Source of the DNA: Algoriphagus hitonicola
GTDB lineage: Bacteria; Bacteroidota; Bacteroidia; Cytophagales; Cyclobacteriaceae
Direction of reading: 5' to 3'
Assembly: GCF_900113375.1 (NCBI RefSeq)
Contig: NZ_FOPC01000014.1
Coordinates: 53,114 to 117,113, forward strand
Length of the DNA stretch: 64,000 nt
The notes beneath the pieces are model-generated. The model was not told where the DNA came from. It made no database searches and was given only the letters and a program-made list of their open reading frames with translations. Positions 55,578-64,000 of the stretch are shown here, piece after piece. Both the position numbers and the translations under genes were made by a program. Numbering within the stretch: position 1 is the stretch's first letter; each line of letters opens with the position of its first letter.

Positions 55578-55826
55578 ATGCAAACTGAATTAAGAGAACA
55601 AATAGAATTTGCTTTGGATACCATCAGACCCTATTTAGAGGCTGACGGTGGAAATGTGCGCATAGTGGAATTAACCGAAGATAATGTTTTGAAGATAGAA
55701 ATGCTTGGAAATTGTGGCTCCTGCCCGATGTCCTCGATGACCCTCAAGGCTGGAGTAGAGGAAGCCATCAAAAGAGCCATCCCGGAAATCACTCGGGTTG
55801 AGGCCGTGAACCTGACTATTGTTTAA
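55578..55826 (+). CDS. NifU C-terminal domain protein (Fe-S scaffold)
   Basis: 82 residues from ATG. IRPYLEADGGNVRIVEL and the CxxC GNCGSCPMSSMTL (C46, C49) define the NfuA/NifU-C domain, here alone without IscU or A-type domains. The two Cys can bind a [4Fe-4S] cluster at a dimer interface for transfer. Co-transcribed with the Mrp-family gene that lacks a CxxC, so they likely work together. Confidence 0.93.
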   Translation: MQTELREQIEFALDTIRPYLEADGGNVRIVELTEDNVLKIEMLGNCGSCPMSSMTLKAGVEEAIKRAIPEITRVEAVNLTIV

Positions 55827-55838
55827 CCTTTTCTTTTC

Positions 55839-58800
55839 ATGACCAGATTTTCCCGCTTTTCCCAAAAAGCTATTTTGCTCCTCTTTGGAGCTTTTTTTGC
55901 ATCTACCCTTAGCTTTTCGCAGACTTTTGAACTGAAACCGCTAGAAGATTATTCAGGGATTGGAGGTAAACAACTGGGACATGATCATGATGAAAAATGC
56001 GGGCATGGAATTATTGAAAAAATGATGGAAAAAGACCTGGGCTATTTTGGCACTCGGGACTTTTTGGAAAATTGGATGGAAGCTGAAATCGAAAAAAGAC
56101 GATCTCAGCCTCAAATTCTCTCAAGAACCCAAAATGAGGTCAGAAAAATCCCAGTGGTCGTTCATGTCATCCATCGCGGCGAAGAAATCGGTCAAGGAAC
56201 CAATATCCCCCTCTCGCAGATCGAAGCCCAAATCCGAATTTTAAATGAAGATTTCCGTAGGCAAAATTCGGATACTCTCCTAACTCCAGAAATGTTTCAG
56301 CCAGTTGCTGCTGATAGCCATATTGAATTTGTTTTGGCCAAGAGAGACGCCAATGGCATCCCAACCAATGGAATAGTACGAACTCAAGGTCCTAAAAACT
56401 CATATAGCCCTGATGATGCTATTTTGATCGGGCAAACTTCTCAATGGGACCCAGAGATTTACATGAATGTATGGGTGGTACCCTTGGACCAGCCTTTTAT
56501 TGGATATGCTTCATTTCCTATTTCTGATTTACCTGGGCTTAACTTTTCTCCTACCTCGGCCACAGCAGATGGAGTTACTATCGATTATCGTTTTTTTGGC
56601 AGCGGAGGAAGTGCAATCAGTGCTTCAAGAGGTAGAACTGCCACGCATGAAGTTGGACACTTTTTAGGATTGAGACATATTTGGGGAGACGGAGGCTGTG
56701 ACGTGGATGATTTTGTGGAAGACACTCCACGGCAGGATAATTCTAACAACTCCTGTACTGAAGGAGTGTCTCGATTCAGTTGTGGATCGGATGATATGAT
56801 CCAAAACTACATGGATTATACTCCCGACGCCTGCATGAATTTATTTACCCTCGGGCAAGTGGAGCGTTTTAATGTCATACTGGAAAATAGCCCAAGAAGG
56901 GTAAACCTGGTTAATAATTTTGCCACAGAAGAACCAGATTTAGCAGATTTTGATCTTTCACTGACCCGATTAATTTCACCGGGTGACTTTGCTTGTAATG
57001 CTACAGTCATGCCGGCGATAGAGGTAACAAATGCCGGAAATGAGACCTTGACCTCTGCCGAGATTGAGTTGAGAAGAAACAATGCTGTTTTAGAATCTAA
57101 AAGTTTTTCTTTCGAGCTTGAAACCGGGCAAAGTCAGATTCTCGAATTCCAAAACTTTGAACTCCTAGAAAGTCAAAATGAGGTAGAGTTTCGGTTGATA
57201 TCTATTAATAATCGAGAAGATCAAAATCCAGACAACAACAGGCTAAACTCGAATCCCCAACTACAGGAAGAAGTCAATCTTCCTGTAAGTATTACTGGAA
57301 ATGATCTTCCGGACAGTTGGATCAATGAAAATCCTGATGGAGGTTTTGGATGGGAACCCATTACACAAACTGTTTCCGGAGAATCCCAAGACCTGTTTTA
57401 TATCCGGCATTTTGAATACGAAGCACAAGGTGAGCTTGACTTTTTGATTAGTCCAGTCATTGATTTAACCAAATACCCCAATGCACAGCTGGTTTTTGAA
57501 ATGGCACATTCGACCTACGACCAAGCTGGCTTTCAAGATGCCTTGTTTGTGTCGATCTCGGATGATTGTGGTAATACTTTTGACTTGCCTACAGCTCGAT
57601 ATCAAAAAAGTGGTCAATCCTTGTCCACCGTGTCTCCGAGCTTGGAAGAGTTTTTTCCTACTAATAATTCCCAGTTCAGAACTGAATTAGTAAACCTTTC
57701 TGATTTTGCTTCTTTGGGAAAAGTAAGGATTTCAATCATTACCCAAAATTCTTACGGAAATAACATTTTCCTCAAAAATATCAGAATCTTGGATCGGGAA
57801 GAATTCAACTATGAACTCACACTCGATGAGCTTATCGTACCGAGTCCTATTTCTGACGGACGATACACCAGCGAATCTCTCCGTGTCACAAACACAGGAA
57901 ATTTGCCTATCACAAGCTTAGTCTTGTCAAAAATCACCAACAATGGTAGCGAGGCGAGTTTCTTAGCAACCGGCGGATCTGTAAATCCGGGTGAGACTTT
58001 CACCCTAAATGGCACCAATACGACTAGAGAAGGGAAAAATAGAATCGATTACAGGATAATTTTACCAAACTTCGATCAAAACCCAGGAAGTGAGAGTTCA
58101 CTGACTCGATATATTATTGAAAATGAAGAGGAAGTAGCAGTTCCTTGGAGGCAAAACTTTAATCCTTCCGCTAGCTTGGGACCTTGGACCAGCTTAAATC
58201 CAGAGTCAGATAGTCGGGCATGGGAAGTGATCTCCCTCAGCGGATCTTCCTCGCCAAACAATGCTCTGGAACTGAGACAAATGGAATCAGACGAATCGTA
58301 TTGGCTGGGTTCACCTATTTTTGATTTGAGCAATGAGATTCAGGCCAGCTTGTTTTTTGACATTGCTGCAGGACAAGTAAGTCCAGAGACGAGGCTCCGC
58401 TTGCTTGCCAGCCAAGATGCCGGAGACAATTACGAAGAAATCTATCGACTCAACGGTGCGAAAATCAGCACTGTGAATGCCGGAGCGGCCAACCCCAATA
58501 ATCCGGAAGATTTTAACAGGAATTACATTAATCTGACTGATTTTACTGGAGATCAATTTTCTGAAGTAAGGGTGGCTTTTGTAATTGACCAAGGGGATGT
58601 GGACAATGATCCAATATATGTGGACAATTTAGAACTCTTCCTGAGCGCAGATCCAGACCCGGTGATTCCTGGAGATGGCATGGCCCTAATCTATCCCAAT
58701 CCGGCTACTGATTATTTCAATGTTGCCTTTAATCTTCCCAGCTATCAGGAAGTAAATATCCAGATAATTTCGAGCACAGGTGCTATCGTACATGAGGTAA

Positions 58801-58922
58801 ACTACCCAGCTACTTTGAATCAGACGTATACCTTTAGCCGAGATATCTTTAAACCGGGGCTTTATATCGTGAAAATCACCAGTCTTACACTAACTGAAAC
58901 ACAACGAGTCATTCTGAGATAA
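55839..58922 (+). CDS. secreted M43 metalloprotease with T9SS sorting domain
   Basis: 1027 residues from ATG. A signal peptide (LLFGAFFASTLSFSQ, ~28) precedes a pro-region and an M43 pappalysin-type catalytic domain with HEVGHFLGLRH (270-280) and a Met-turn near QNYMDYTPDACM (~325). Residues ~365-470 and ~660-740 are CARDB/Ig-like (VTNAGNETLTS, VTNTGNLPITS), with sandwich domains between, perhaps MAM/cleaved-adhesin-like. It ends in a type A T9SS domain (LIYPNPATDYFNVAF). A cell-surface or secreted protease; substrate unknown. Lies 12 bp after the nifU gene, which is probably chance. Confidence 0.92.
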   Translation: MTRFSRFSQKAILLLFGAFFASTLSFSQTFELKPLEDYSGIGGKQLGHDHDEKCGHGIIEKMMEKDLGYFGTRDFLENWMEAEIEKRRSQPQILSRTQNEVRKIPVVVHVIHRGEEIGQGTNIPLSQIEAQIRILNEDFRRQNSDTLLTPEMFQPVAADSHIEFVLAKRDANGIPTNGIVRTQGPKNSYSPDDAILIGQTSQWDPEIYMNVWVVPLDQPFIGYASFPISDLPGLNFSPTSATADGVTIDYRFFGSGGSAISASRGRTATHEVGHFLGLRHIWGDGGCDVDDFVEDTPRQDNSNNSCTEGVSRFSCGSDDMIQNYMDYTPDACMNLFTLGQVERFNVILENSPRRVNLVNNFATEEPDLADFDLSLTRLISPGDFACNATVMPAIEVTNAGNETLTSAEIELRRNNAVLESKSFSFELETGQSQILEFQNFELLESQNEVEFRLISINNREDQNPDNNRLNSNPQLQEEVNLPVSITGNDLPDSWINENPDGGFGWEPITQTVSGESQDLFYIRHFEYEAQGELDFLISPVIDLTKYPNAQLVFEMAHSTYDQAGFQDALFVSISDDCGNTFDLPTARYQKSGQSLSTVSPSLEEFFPTNNSQFRTELVNLSDFASLGKVRISIITQNSYGNNIFLKNIRILDREEFNYELTLDELIVPSPISDGRYTSESLRVTNTGNLPITSLVLSKITNNGSEASFLATGGSVNPGETFTLNGTNTTREGKNRIDYRIILPNFDQNPGSESSLTRYIIENEEEVAVPWRQNFNPSASLGPWTSLNPESDSRAWEVISLSGSSSPNNALELRQMESDESYWLGSPIFDLSNEIQASLFFDIAAGQVSPETRLRLLASQDAGDNYEEIYRLNGAKISTVNAGAANPNNPEDFNRNYINLTDFTGDQFSEVRVAFVIDQGDVDNDPIYVDNLELFLSADPDPVIPGDGMALIYPNPATDYFNVAFNLPSYQEVNIQIISSTGAIVHEVNYPATLNQTYTFSRDIFKPGLYIVKITSLTLTETQRVILR

Positions 58923-58930
58923 GGAAATTT

Positions 58931-58963
58931 AAGCCGAAGCAGAAAACTTCGGCTTATTTTTTG
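58931..58963 (+). terminator. terminator after the M43 protease gene
   Basis: Perfect 10-bp stem TAAGCCGAAG / CTTCGGCTTA, 7-nt loop, then a T run. Confidence 0.85.
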
Positions 58964-59036
58964 CCAAGAATTGATTTAATTTTCCCGTTTGGGGACTTCC
59001 GATTTCCGACTATCTTTACTTATTGTATTTGTATTC

Positions 59037-59801
59037 ATGAGCTCACCTAGTTACTCCTTGAAAAAAATTCTGCTGAATCTTTCGATTATTATTTTAATCT
59101 CAATCCTTTTGGGATTTATGTTTTTGAAAATTTACCTGCCGATGTATACTAATCACGGCGAAACTGTCTCTGTCCCAAATCTCGAGGGATATACTTTTGA
59201 TGAAAGTATCGAAATCCTTGAAACCAACGGCTTGAATTATGAGGTTTCGCCCGATTCGGCCTTTAGTACAGATGAGGCACCCTTAGCAGTCATCAAACAA
59301 ATCCCGCCTCCTGAAGAGCAAGTGAAAAACGGTCGAAAAATCTATCTTACCCTAAATGCTCGAAATGCGCCATTAATCAAGATGCCAAATTTGGTAAATC
59401 TACAGCTTAAAAATGCCCAAGAAATTCTGGCAAATATTGGTTTAGTAAGAGGCGAACTCGTTTATGTGCCAGATATCGCAATTAATGCAGTCTTGGAGCA
59501 AAAATACCGTGGTGTAGAAGTAGAGGAAGGTTTTGAAGTGCCAAAAGGGGCCAAAATTGATCTAGTCGTTGGTGATGGACTTGGCAACCAGATTTTGAAT
59601 GTTCCTGATTTTGTGGGAATGGATGAAGAAGATGCAGAGTTTTTAATACTGGGTTCAGGATTGAGAATTGGCCAGAAGTATTATGAACAAAACGACACTA
59701 TTCCCGAGGGTTTTGTTTTTAGACAAAATCCCAAGGATAAGGCTCAAGTGAAAACCGGTGAATTAGTGGATTTATGGATTTCAAAAAATTCAGATCAATA
59801 A
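59037..59801 (+). CDS. membrane-anchored PASTA-domain protein
   Basis: 254 residues from ATG 59037; an upstream codon at 58989 is in frame but adds a non-conserved leader. One membrane helix at ~10-32 (IIILISILLGFMFLKIYLP), then three PASTA repeats starting VPNLEGYTFDES (~45), MPNLVNLQLKNA (~115) and VPDFVGMDEEDA (~188). PASTA domains bind peptidoglycan fragments or act as protein spacers; here no kinase or transpeptidase domain is attached. The T9SS protein gene follows 4 bp later. Confidence 0.92.
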   Translation: MSSPSYSLKKILLNLSIIILISILLGFMFLKIYLPMYTNHGETVSVPNLEGYTFDESIEILETNGLNYEVSPDSAFSTDEAPLAVIKQIPPPEEQVKNGRKIYLTLNARNAPLIKMPNLVNLQLKNAQEILANIGLVRGELVYVPDIAINAVLEQKYRGVEVEEGFEVPKGAKIDLVVGDGLGNQILNVPDFVGMDEEDAEFLILGSGLRIGQKYYEQNDTIPEGFVFRQNPKDKAQVKTGELVDLWISKNSDQ

Positions 59802-59805
59802 AAAC

Positions 59806-61620
59806 TTGAATAAAACTTTCTTCAATATTGGCAGTATTCTTCTGTTCCTGATTGGTTCTCAAGAAGCTTTTGCCCAATTTGTCGAATTTAAAGCCCTACC
59901 CCAAAATAAGTACAAGGTCCAACCCGCTAGCTTAGAAAACGGAAGAGTCCAAAATGAAAACCTATTTCCTTTTTGGGATGACTTCAGTCAAGGGCTCGAC
60001 ACCTTGGCTTGGAATTTTGACGGAACGCAATATTCCGAAACCATGGGCAACAATGCTCCTTCTTTAGGGGTCATTGCTCTAGATGGAAGTGATGAAAACG
60101 GCACCCCCTATTCTAGGGAAATCCGGGATCAGGGTGTCGCAGATATGATTACATCTGGCGAGTTTGATTTATCCGCTTTTGAGGAGGATGGGGCTGAGTT
60201 GAGCTTCTTTTGGCAAGCGGGAGGCAAAGCCGAACTTCCTGATGAAAATGATCGATTGATTTTGCAGTTTTTGGACGCTGATAGCTTATGGACTACCGTA
60301 TGGACTGTCAATGGTGGCAGAGAGCAAGACCCAAGTCAGTTCAGTAGTGAAAAAATCGCCATTGGATCTGATTTTCTACATGAAAATTTTCAATTTCGGT
60401 TTTTCAATGAAGCACGGCTTTCTGGTCCATTTGACACCTGGTTAATTGACTATATTTTATTGGCACCAGAATCTGGATCCTCCAATTTTTCCGTTTCGGA
60501 TCGAGCCCTGACCCAACCCAATGATTTATTGATCGGTCCATATGGAGCTTTACCCCTATTTATGCTGGAATCCTTTTCACCGGAAAATTTATCCCAAGTC
60601 AGGAATGAATTCAATAATTTAGAAAATCGATTTCGGGCGATGGAATATTCCATATTTTTTGGCCAAGACCAAAGTCTAATCCCAATCAATCAAAACACTC
60701 CTTTTAATCCTGTCCCCAATGCGCTGGAACGAAGAGCTTTTTCCAGTCAAGAATTGACCGAAATCCCCTCACTTGAAAATGAAGGTAACATAGAAATTCT
60801 GTCTTATTTGACTACCGGAGATCGGGAGTTTTTCACCATAGATGAAACGGACAGCACCTTTTATTCTCACATCGATTTTAGGGTAAACGATACGGTTAGA
60901 AGCTTTTTTCCAATACACGATTACCTGGCCTATGACACCGGAAATCCAGATTATGCGGCAGGAATCAATCAACGATCAGGTGAATTGGTGGTTCGTTATG
61001 AAATTCCGGGGGAGGCATTTATCACAGGAATTTCGATAAAATTCACCAATACCATTCAAGCTAATCTACCGATTGATATTTTGGTGTATGAGGATTTGGA
61101 TGAAGCCCCTGTTTATCGAAGCGAAGGTTTGATTCCTGCGCTTTCTGGATCAGATTCCTTGTCTTATTTTCCGTTGGACACAAATATTAGATTGAATGGA
61201 GAATTTTATGTGGGTTTTGCTCAATTTACCAATGATTTTATTCACGTCGGGCTGGATAAAACTAATGACCAGAGACAGGAGATCTTTTACAATGTAAGTG
61301 GTGCATGGGCACAAAACGAAGAGGTATCTGGCGCTTTGATGGTTCGACCACATCTCAGTCCTGATCCCCCTTTTGACAATGCTGAAAATCCTGAATCTGA
61401 CTTGACCATCTATCCCAATCCGGTCAACTCTATTCTAAGAGTGGAGGCAGAAATCCTTTACACCAAAATCTATGATTCCTTTGGTCGGGAAATTTTAGCT
61501 CCTCGTGAGGAAACGTCATCAGGAGAAATTATTAATTTTACCGGACAGAAATCGGGGATTTATGTTTTGCATGTTATGACCCCGTTAGGTTTGAAAACAA
61601 AAAGAATATTGGTTAACTAA
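59806..61620 (+). CDS. T9SS-sorted exported protein of unknown function
   Basis: 604 residues from TTG 59806; no ATG precedes it in frame, and this start gives the signal peptide NIGSILLFLIGSQEAFAQ. The central part is beta-rich with a jelly-roll-like segment (LSFFWQAGGKAELPDEND, FNEARLSGPFDTWLIDYI) reminiscent of MAM/LamG folds. The last ~80 residues (LTIYPNPVNSILRVEA ... GIYVLHV) are a type A sorting domain. It should be exported through the periplasm and anchored on the surface. No enzymatic motif was recognised. Confidence 0.85.
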   Translation: MNKTFFNIGSILLFLIGSQEAFAQFVEFKALPQNKYKVQPASLENGRVQNENLFPFWDDFSQGLDTLAWNFDGTQYSETMGNNAPSLGVIALDGSDENGTPYSREIRDQGVADMITSGEFDLSAFEEDGAELSFFWQAGGKAELPDENDRLILQFLDADSLWTTVWTVNGGREQDPSQFSSEKIAIGSDFLHENFQFRFFNEARLSGPFDTWLIDYILLAPESGSSNFSVSDRALTQPNDLLIGPYGALPLFMLESFSPENLSQVRNEFNNLENRFRAMEYSIFFGQDQSLIPINQNTPFNPVPNALERRAFSSQELTEIPSLENEGNIEILSYLTTGDREFFTIDETDSTFYSHIDFRVNDTVRSFFPIHDYLAYDTGNPDYAAGINQRSGELVVRYEIPGEAFITGISIKFTNTIQANLPIDILVYEDLDEAPVYRSEGLIPALSGSDSLSYFPLDTNIRLNGEFYVGFAQFTNDFIHVGLDKTNDQRQEIFYNVSGAWAQNEEVSGALMVRPHLSPDPPFDNAENPESDLTIYPNPVNSILRVEAEILYTKIYDSFGREILAPREETSSGEIINFTGQKSGIYVLHVMTPLGLKTKRILVN

Positions 61621-61622
61621 TT

Positions 61623-61919
61623 ATGGAAGATATTAACGTAAATGAGCTAAAAGAAAGGCTTGAAAAAAAAGATCAATTCCTTTTTCTCGACGTCAGGGAA
61701 GAATGGGAATACGAAGACGATAACCTAGGGGCCAAGAATATCCCGCTCGGTGATCTTCCCCATCAATTGGACGAACTCGAACAATATAAAAATGAGGAAA
61801 TCATCATCCATTGCCGCAGCGGTGCCAGAAGCGGAAATGCGAAGAAATTTCTAGAATCGAAAGGATTTTCCAAGGTGAGAAATGTGCTTGGCGGAATTAT
61901 GGCCTATCGGGATCTTTGA
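61623..61919 (+). CDS. rhodanese-like domain protein
   Basis: 98 residues from ATG, 2 bp after the previous stop. FLFLDVREEWEYEDDN and the active-site loop IHCRSGARS with Cys64 define a single-domain rhodanese, followed by NVLGGIMAYRD. It probably accepts or passes a persulfide sulfur. No signal peptide, so cytosolic, despite its transcriptional link to an exported protein. Confidence 0.92.
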   Translation: MEDINVNELKERLEKKDQFLFLDVREEWEYEDDNLGAKNIPLGDLPHQLDELEQYKNEEIIIHCRSGARSGNAKKFLESKGFSKVRNVLGGIMAYRDL

Positions 61920-61945
61920 TCCAGGCACAACCCGTCATTTAGATT

Positions 61946-61971
61946 AAGCGAGTCATATGGCTCGCTTTTTT
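61946..61971 (+). terminator. terminator after the rhodanese gene
   Basis: AAGCGAG / CTCGCTT stem, 8-nt loop, then TTTT. It lies at the convergent end with the site-2 protease gene. Confidence 0.75.
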
Positions 61972-63082
61972 AGTCAAAAATAAAAGGTCTTGGAGAAAAG
62001 CACAGGGCAAAAATTAGAATTGCTAACCAACCAATCACTTTTCGCCGGGTATCCAATTCTCGAAAACCACTTACTTCGGGATGTCTGAGACCCATTATTC
62101 TTCCCAGTAAAAACCCGAAAAGCAACCATCCTTGATAGCCTTGCCAATCCGGCTTTAGGTAAGAAATCGCGTATTGGACTGCGGACATTGTCAGGATTAT
62201 GGTCAATCTTGTTTGAAGCTCCAACCCCGAGCGTTGATAGCAAAAGAATAAAAATGCCAAATAAAATGGTATCCAGATGATGAGCTCTTCAAAAGGCATA
62301 TACGGGCTAATCATTCCTAATCCAGCATAACCTAAAAACAGGGTAAATACCACCAAGGAAATCTCTGTATGACGCTTTGGAAACAACCCAAAAATCACGT
62401 GTCCACCATCTAGCTGACCGATCGGTAATAGGTTTAATGCAGTGAAAAACAATGCCAAGTACCCTGCAAATAAGAAGGGATAATGAATCACTTCTGACAT
62501 TTCGGGAATGCGTTCAGGATCTGCTAAAAAATTACCCATCAGTTCAAAAAGTAAATTATTTCCCAGTCTGAAATCTAAGACATCCTCACCATATCCTTCA
62601 AAATCAGGATCTGCATATTCAGGATGAATTTCATAAATGTAATCGGCTGGTGGCAAAGTAAGAAAGCCATAGGCTAATACACCGACTGCAAGAATAAACC
62701 CCGCCAAAGGTCCTGCCACACCAATGTCAAAAAACTTTTTACGTGAATTGACAAAACTTTTCATTCGGATAACCGCACCGAAAGTCCCCAGAGAAGGTGC
62801 ACCTCCCAAAAATCCGAGCCAGCCTGGAATAAAAAGGGGCAAAGAGCATTTCACTTTATGATAAAAAGAGGTAAATAAATGACCCAGTTCATGTACCAAA
62901 AGAATACCAATGAAGGGAATAGAAAATGCTGTTGATTTTAAAAAAAATTCCCAGGTAAGAAAATCTTCTCCCTCGGCTATGATTGATTTTCCATACACCC
63001 ATTCCCCTCCTGCTAATGTGGTTGTAATCAATGTAAGAATAAAAAAAAGACCATGAACGAGGTATTCCTTCGGCTTATACAT
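61970..63082 (-). CDS. site-2 protease family (M50) membrane metalloprotease
   Basis: 370 residues from ATG 63082 (a TTG at 63097 is less likely). Multiple membrane helices; the zinc motif HELGH is at 64-68, and the second metal site is NLLPIGQLDGGHV (~225). GAPSLGTFGAVIRMKS and GVAGPLAGFI match the peptidase M50 group without PDZ domains. It would cleave membrane-spanning substrates, but target and trigger are unknown. Its start overlaps the end of the HAD gene by 8 bp. Confidence 0.92.
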   Translation of the reverse strand: MYKPKEYLVHGLFFILTLITTTLAGGEWVYGKSIIAEGEDFLTWEFFLKSTAFSIPFIGILLVHELGHLFTSFYHKVKCSLPLFIPGWLGFLGGAPSLGTFGAVIRMKSFVNSRKKFFDIGVAGPLAGFILAVGVLAYGFLTLPPADYIYEIHPEYADPDFEGYGEDVLDFRLGNNLLFELMGNFLADPERIPEMSEVIHYPFLFAGYLALFFTALNLLPIGQLDGGHVIFGLFPKRHTEISLVVFTLFLGYAGLGMISPYMPFEELIIWIPFYLAFLFFCYQRSGLELQTRLTIILTMSAVQYAISYLKPDWQGYQGWLLFGFLLGRIMGLRHPEVSGFRELDTRRKVIGWLAILIFALCFSPRPFIFD

Positions 63083-63713
63083 CTTTAAAAAAATCAAAAA
63101 TCACATTAGGCCCTGTCACATGAACCGCATGAATGCCCAAATCAGCAGCTCCTTTAATATTAGCAGGTAAATCATCAAAGAAAACAACCCGATCAGATGA
63201 GGTTCCTAGGTCAGTTAGCATTTTCTCATAAATCTCTGCTTGCGGTTTAGCCAATCCCATTTCATGACTAAAAAACACCCAATCAAAAATGGGATCAAAG
63301 TTTTTAAGCCCATGATCTCTGAGTAGGATGTCATTTACCGCATGGATATGAATCAAATTGGTATTACTGAGCACTCCTACCTGAAAGTGTTGCTTGAGCT
63401 TTTTAATTAATTCCAATCGGTGAGCCGGGATTTTACCCAATAAATTATTCCATAATTCATCTACTTTTTCATCCGGCCAGGATTGCTCAAAGTAATCCCG
63501 AACGGCATCCCGAAAAGTCAAGGAATCAATTAATCCACGCTCATAATCAAAATGAAAGGGAGTACGATATAGCTGATCAACTTTGGAATGGTGCGAATCA
63601 GACAATTCGTTCTTTATCAAGCGAATGGCCTTATCGTAATCGATGTCGATGATGACATTACCTAAATCAAAGATTAAAAAATCTGCATCCGGTGTTTTTT
63701 TCATTGAAAACAT
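63075..63713 (-). CDS. HAD-superfamily phosphatase (YihX-like)
   Basis: 212 residues from ATG 63713; ATG 63704 would remove three residues and is equally possible. N-terminal FLIFDLGNVIIDID matches the YihX-type HAD IA motif I with nucleophile Asp16. Motif II is VGVLSNTN, and motif III/IV is MGLAKPQAEIYEKML with VFFDDLPANIKGA. YihX dephosphorylates alpha-glucose-1-phosphate; whether this one does is inference. Coupled to the site-2 protease gene. Confidence 0.9.
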   Translation of the reverse strand: MFSMKKTPDADFLIFDLGNVIIDIDYDKAIRLIKNELSDSHHSKVDQLYRTPFHFDYERGLIDSLTFRDAVRDYFEQSWPDEKVDELWNNLLGKIPAHRLELIKKLKQHFQVGVLSNTNLIHIHAVNDILLRDHGLKNFDPIFDWVFFSHEMGLAKPQAEIYEKMLTDLGTSSDRVVFFDDLPANIKGAADLGIHAVHVTGPNVIFDFFKDV

Positions 63714-63844
63714 TGGTTGTGAATATCCCTTCAAATATGTAACATTGCAGTCCCAAAACCAAGATATGGGTGAAATAGCTAATAAAAATCAATCCAAATT
63801 GATTCAAATTAGAGGTTTTGAAAACATTTGAAATTTACCGAATT

Positions 63845-63900
63845 AGCAACTGACTTCCCCGACCCATCGGGGCAGTAGGTCGCTGGTAGTTTGAAAGTAA
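63845..63900. repeat. tRNA-like direct repeat, copy 1
   Basis: 56 bp beginning AGCAACTGACTTCCCC and ending GTAGTTTGAAAGTAA, 3 mismatches from copy 2 and exactly 100 bp before it. It contains the hairpin CCCCGA-CCCA-TCGGGG (63857-63872). Confidence 0.75.
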
Positions 63901-63913
63901 AGATTATTTCGGA

Positions 63914-63931
63914 TCCCGATTCCGATCGGGA
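63914..63931. repeat. palindromic spacer hairpin between the repeat copies
   Basis: TCCCGAT-TCCG-ATCGGGA, 7-bp perfect stem, resembling the rnpB palindrome and the hairpins inside the flanking repeats. Confidence 0.6.
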
Positions 63932-63944
63932 CTCATTCGGTTAG

Positions 63945-64000
63945 AGCAACTGACTCCCCCGATCTATCGGGGCAGTAGGTCGCTGGTAGTTTGAAAGTAA
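63945..64000. repeat. tRNA-like direct repeat, copy 2 (reaches window end)
   Basis: 56 bp starting AGCAACTGACTCCCCC, preceded by TTCGGTTAG. TTAGAGCAACTGACT and CAGTAGGTCGCTGGT resemble the D-arm/anticodon-stem and the anticodon/variable region of bacterial tRNAs, with CCCCGAT-CT-ATCGGGG (63957-63972) in place of the anticodon loop. The window stops at its end, so further copies may follow. Confidence 0.75.

Noticed and set aside
63930..64000. Possible tRNA gene
   Set aside because: D-arm and anticodon-stem similarity only; no acceptor stem, T-arm or anticodon loop, so it is described as a tRNA-like repeat.
1..64000. CRISPR array, prophage, conjugative or defence islands
   Set aside because: No regularly spaced repeat-spacer units, cas, integrase, phage structural or restriction genes were found.

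Overview
The window reads as chromosomal DNA of a free-living Bacteroidota, most likely Cytophagales (Cyclobacteriaceae, Algoriphagus-like; this placement is inference). Support: type IX secretion sorting domains on three large secreted proteins, a SusE lipoprotein, many signal-peptidase-II lipoproteins, a fused E1 alpha/beta 2-oxoacid dehydrogenase, promoter-like TAnnTTTG boxes, and a LacI/SLC45/GH31/GH13 maltodextrin locus. No phage, plasmid, transposase, CRISPR array or bona fide tRNA gene was seen.

Layout. 1-6.3 kb: housekeeping genes (end of an rRNA methyltransferase, small membrane protein, HIT, GreA, 2-hydroxyacid dehydrogenase, MgtE, KsgA, PdxA). 6.3-10.9 kb: the classical fatty-acid block DUF177 - rpmF - fabH - efp - accB - accC. 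11.0-17.7 kb: a very tight four-gene operon of planctomycete-type cytochrome proteins (DUF1549/DUF1553, DUF1501, and a DUF2231/cytochrome/LRR/chitobiase-C fusion) ending in a SIS-domain sugar isomerase. It faces a PPK2 polyphosphate kinase - GH20 hexosaminidase operon, with a NagX/HGSNAT-like membrane protein beyond; together these suggest amino-sugar glycan use. 22.4-27.6 kb: two related dispersed repeats at convergent gene ends, DUF3109, RNase P RNA, a sigma-54-type regulator without a DNA-binding domain, a tiny lipoprotein, a LuxE-like protein and a hypothetical lipoprotein. 27.6-34.6 kb: fused E1 dehydrogenase, alanine dehydrogenase, DUF302, YggS, DUF423, PBP4.

34.6-46.6 kb is a maltodextrin/starch locus. 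On the minus strand lie susE, a T9SS-secreted GH13, class II aldolase and a lipoprotein GH13. On the plus strand lie a LacI regulator, GH31 alpha-glucosidase and an SLC45-type MFS importer. LacI-type palindromes sit between the two arms and before GH31; susC and susD are absent. 46.6-54.3 kb: an unusual signal-less substrate-binding protein, a TPR histidine kinase, SurE with a coupled unknown, RibBA, DnaG. 54.5-63.7 kb: Mrp + NifU, a T9SS M43 metalloprotease, a PASTA protein, another T9SS protein, rhodanese, a site-2 protease and a HAD phosphatase. The window ends in a 100-bp-period pair of tRNA-like repeats.

Start codons were checked by eye. Where the longest frame began at TTG/GTG upstream of a better ATG (for example a lipoprotein or HTH start) the shorter form is given. 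Family assignments rest on motif recognition only; no search was run.
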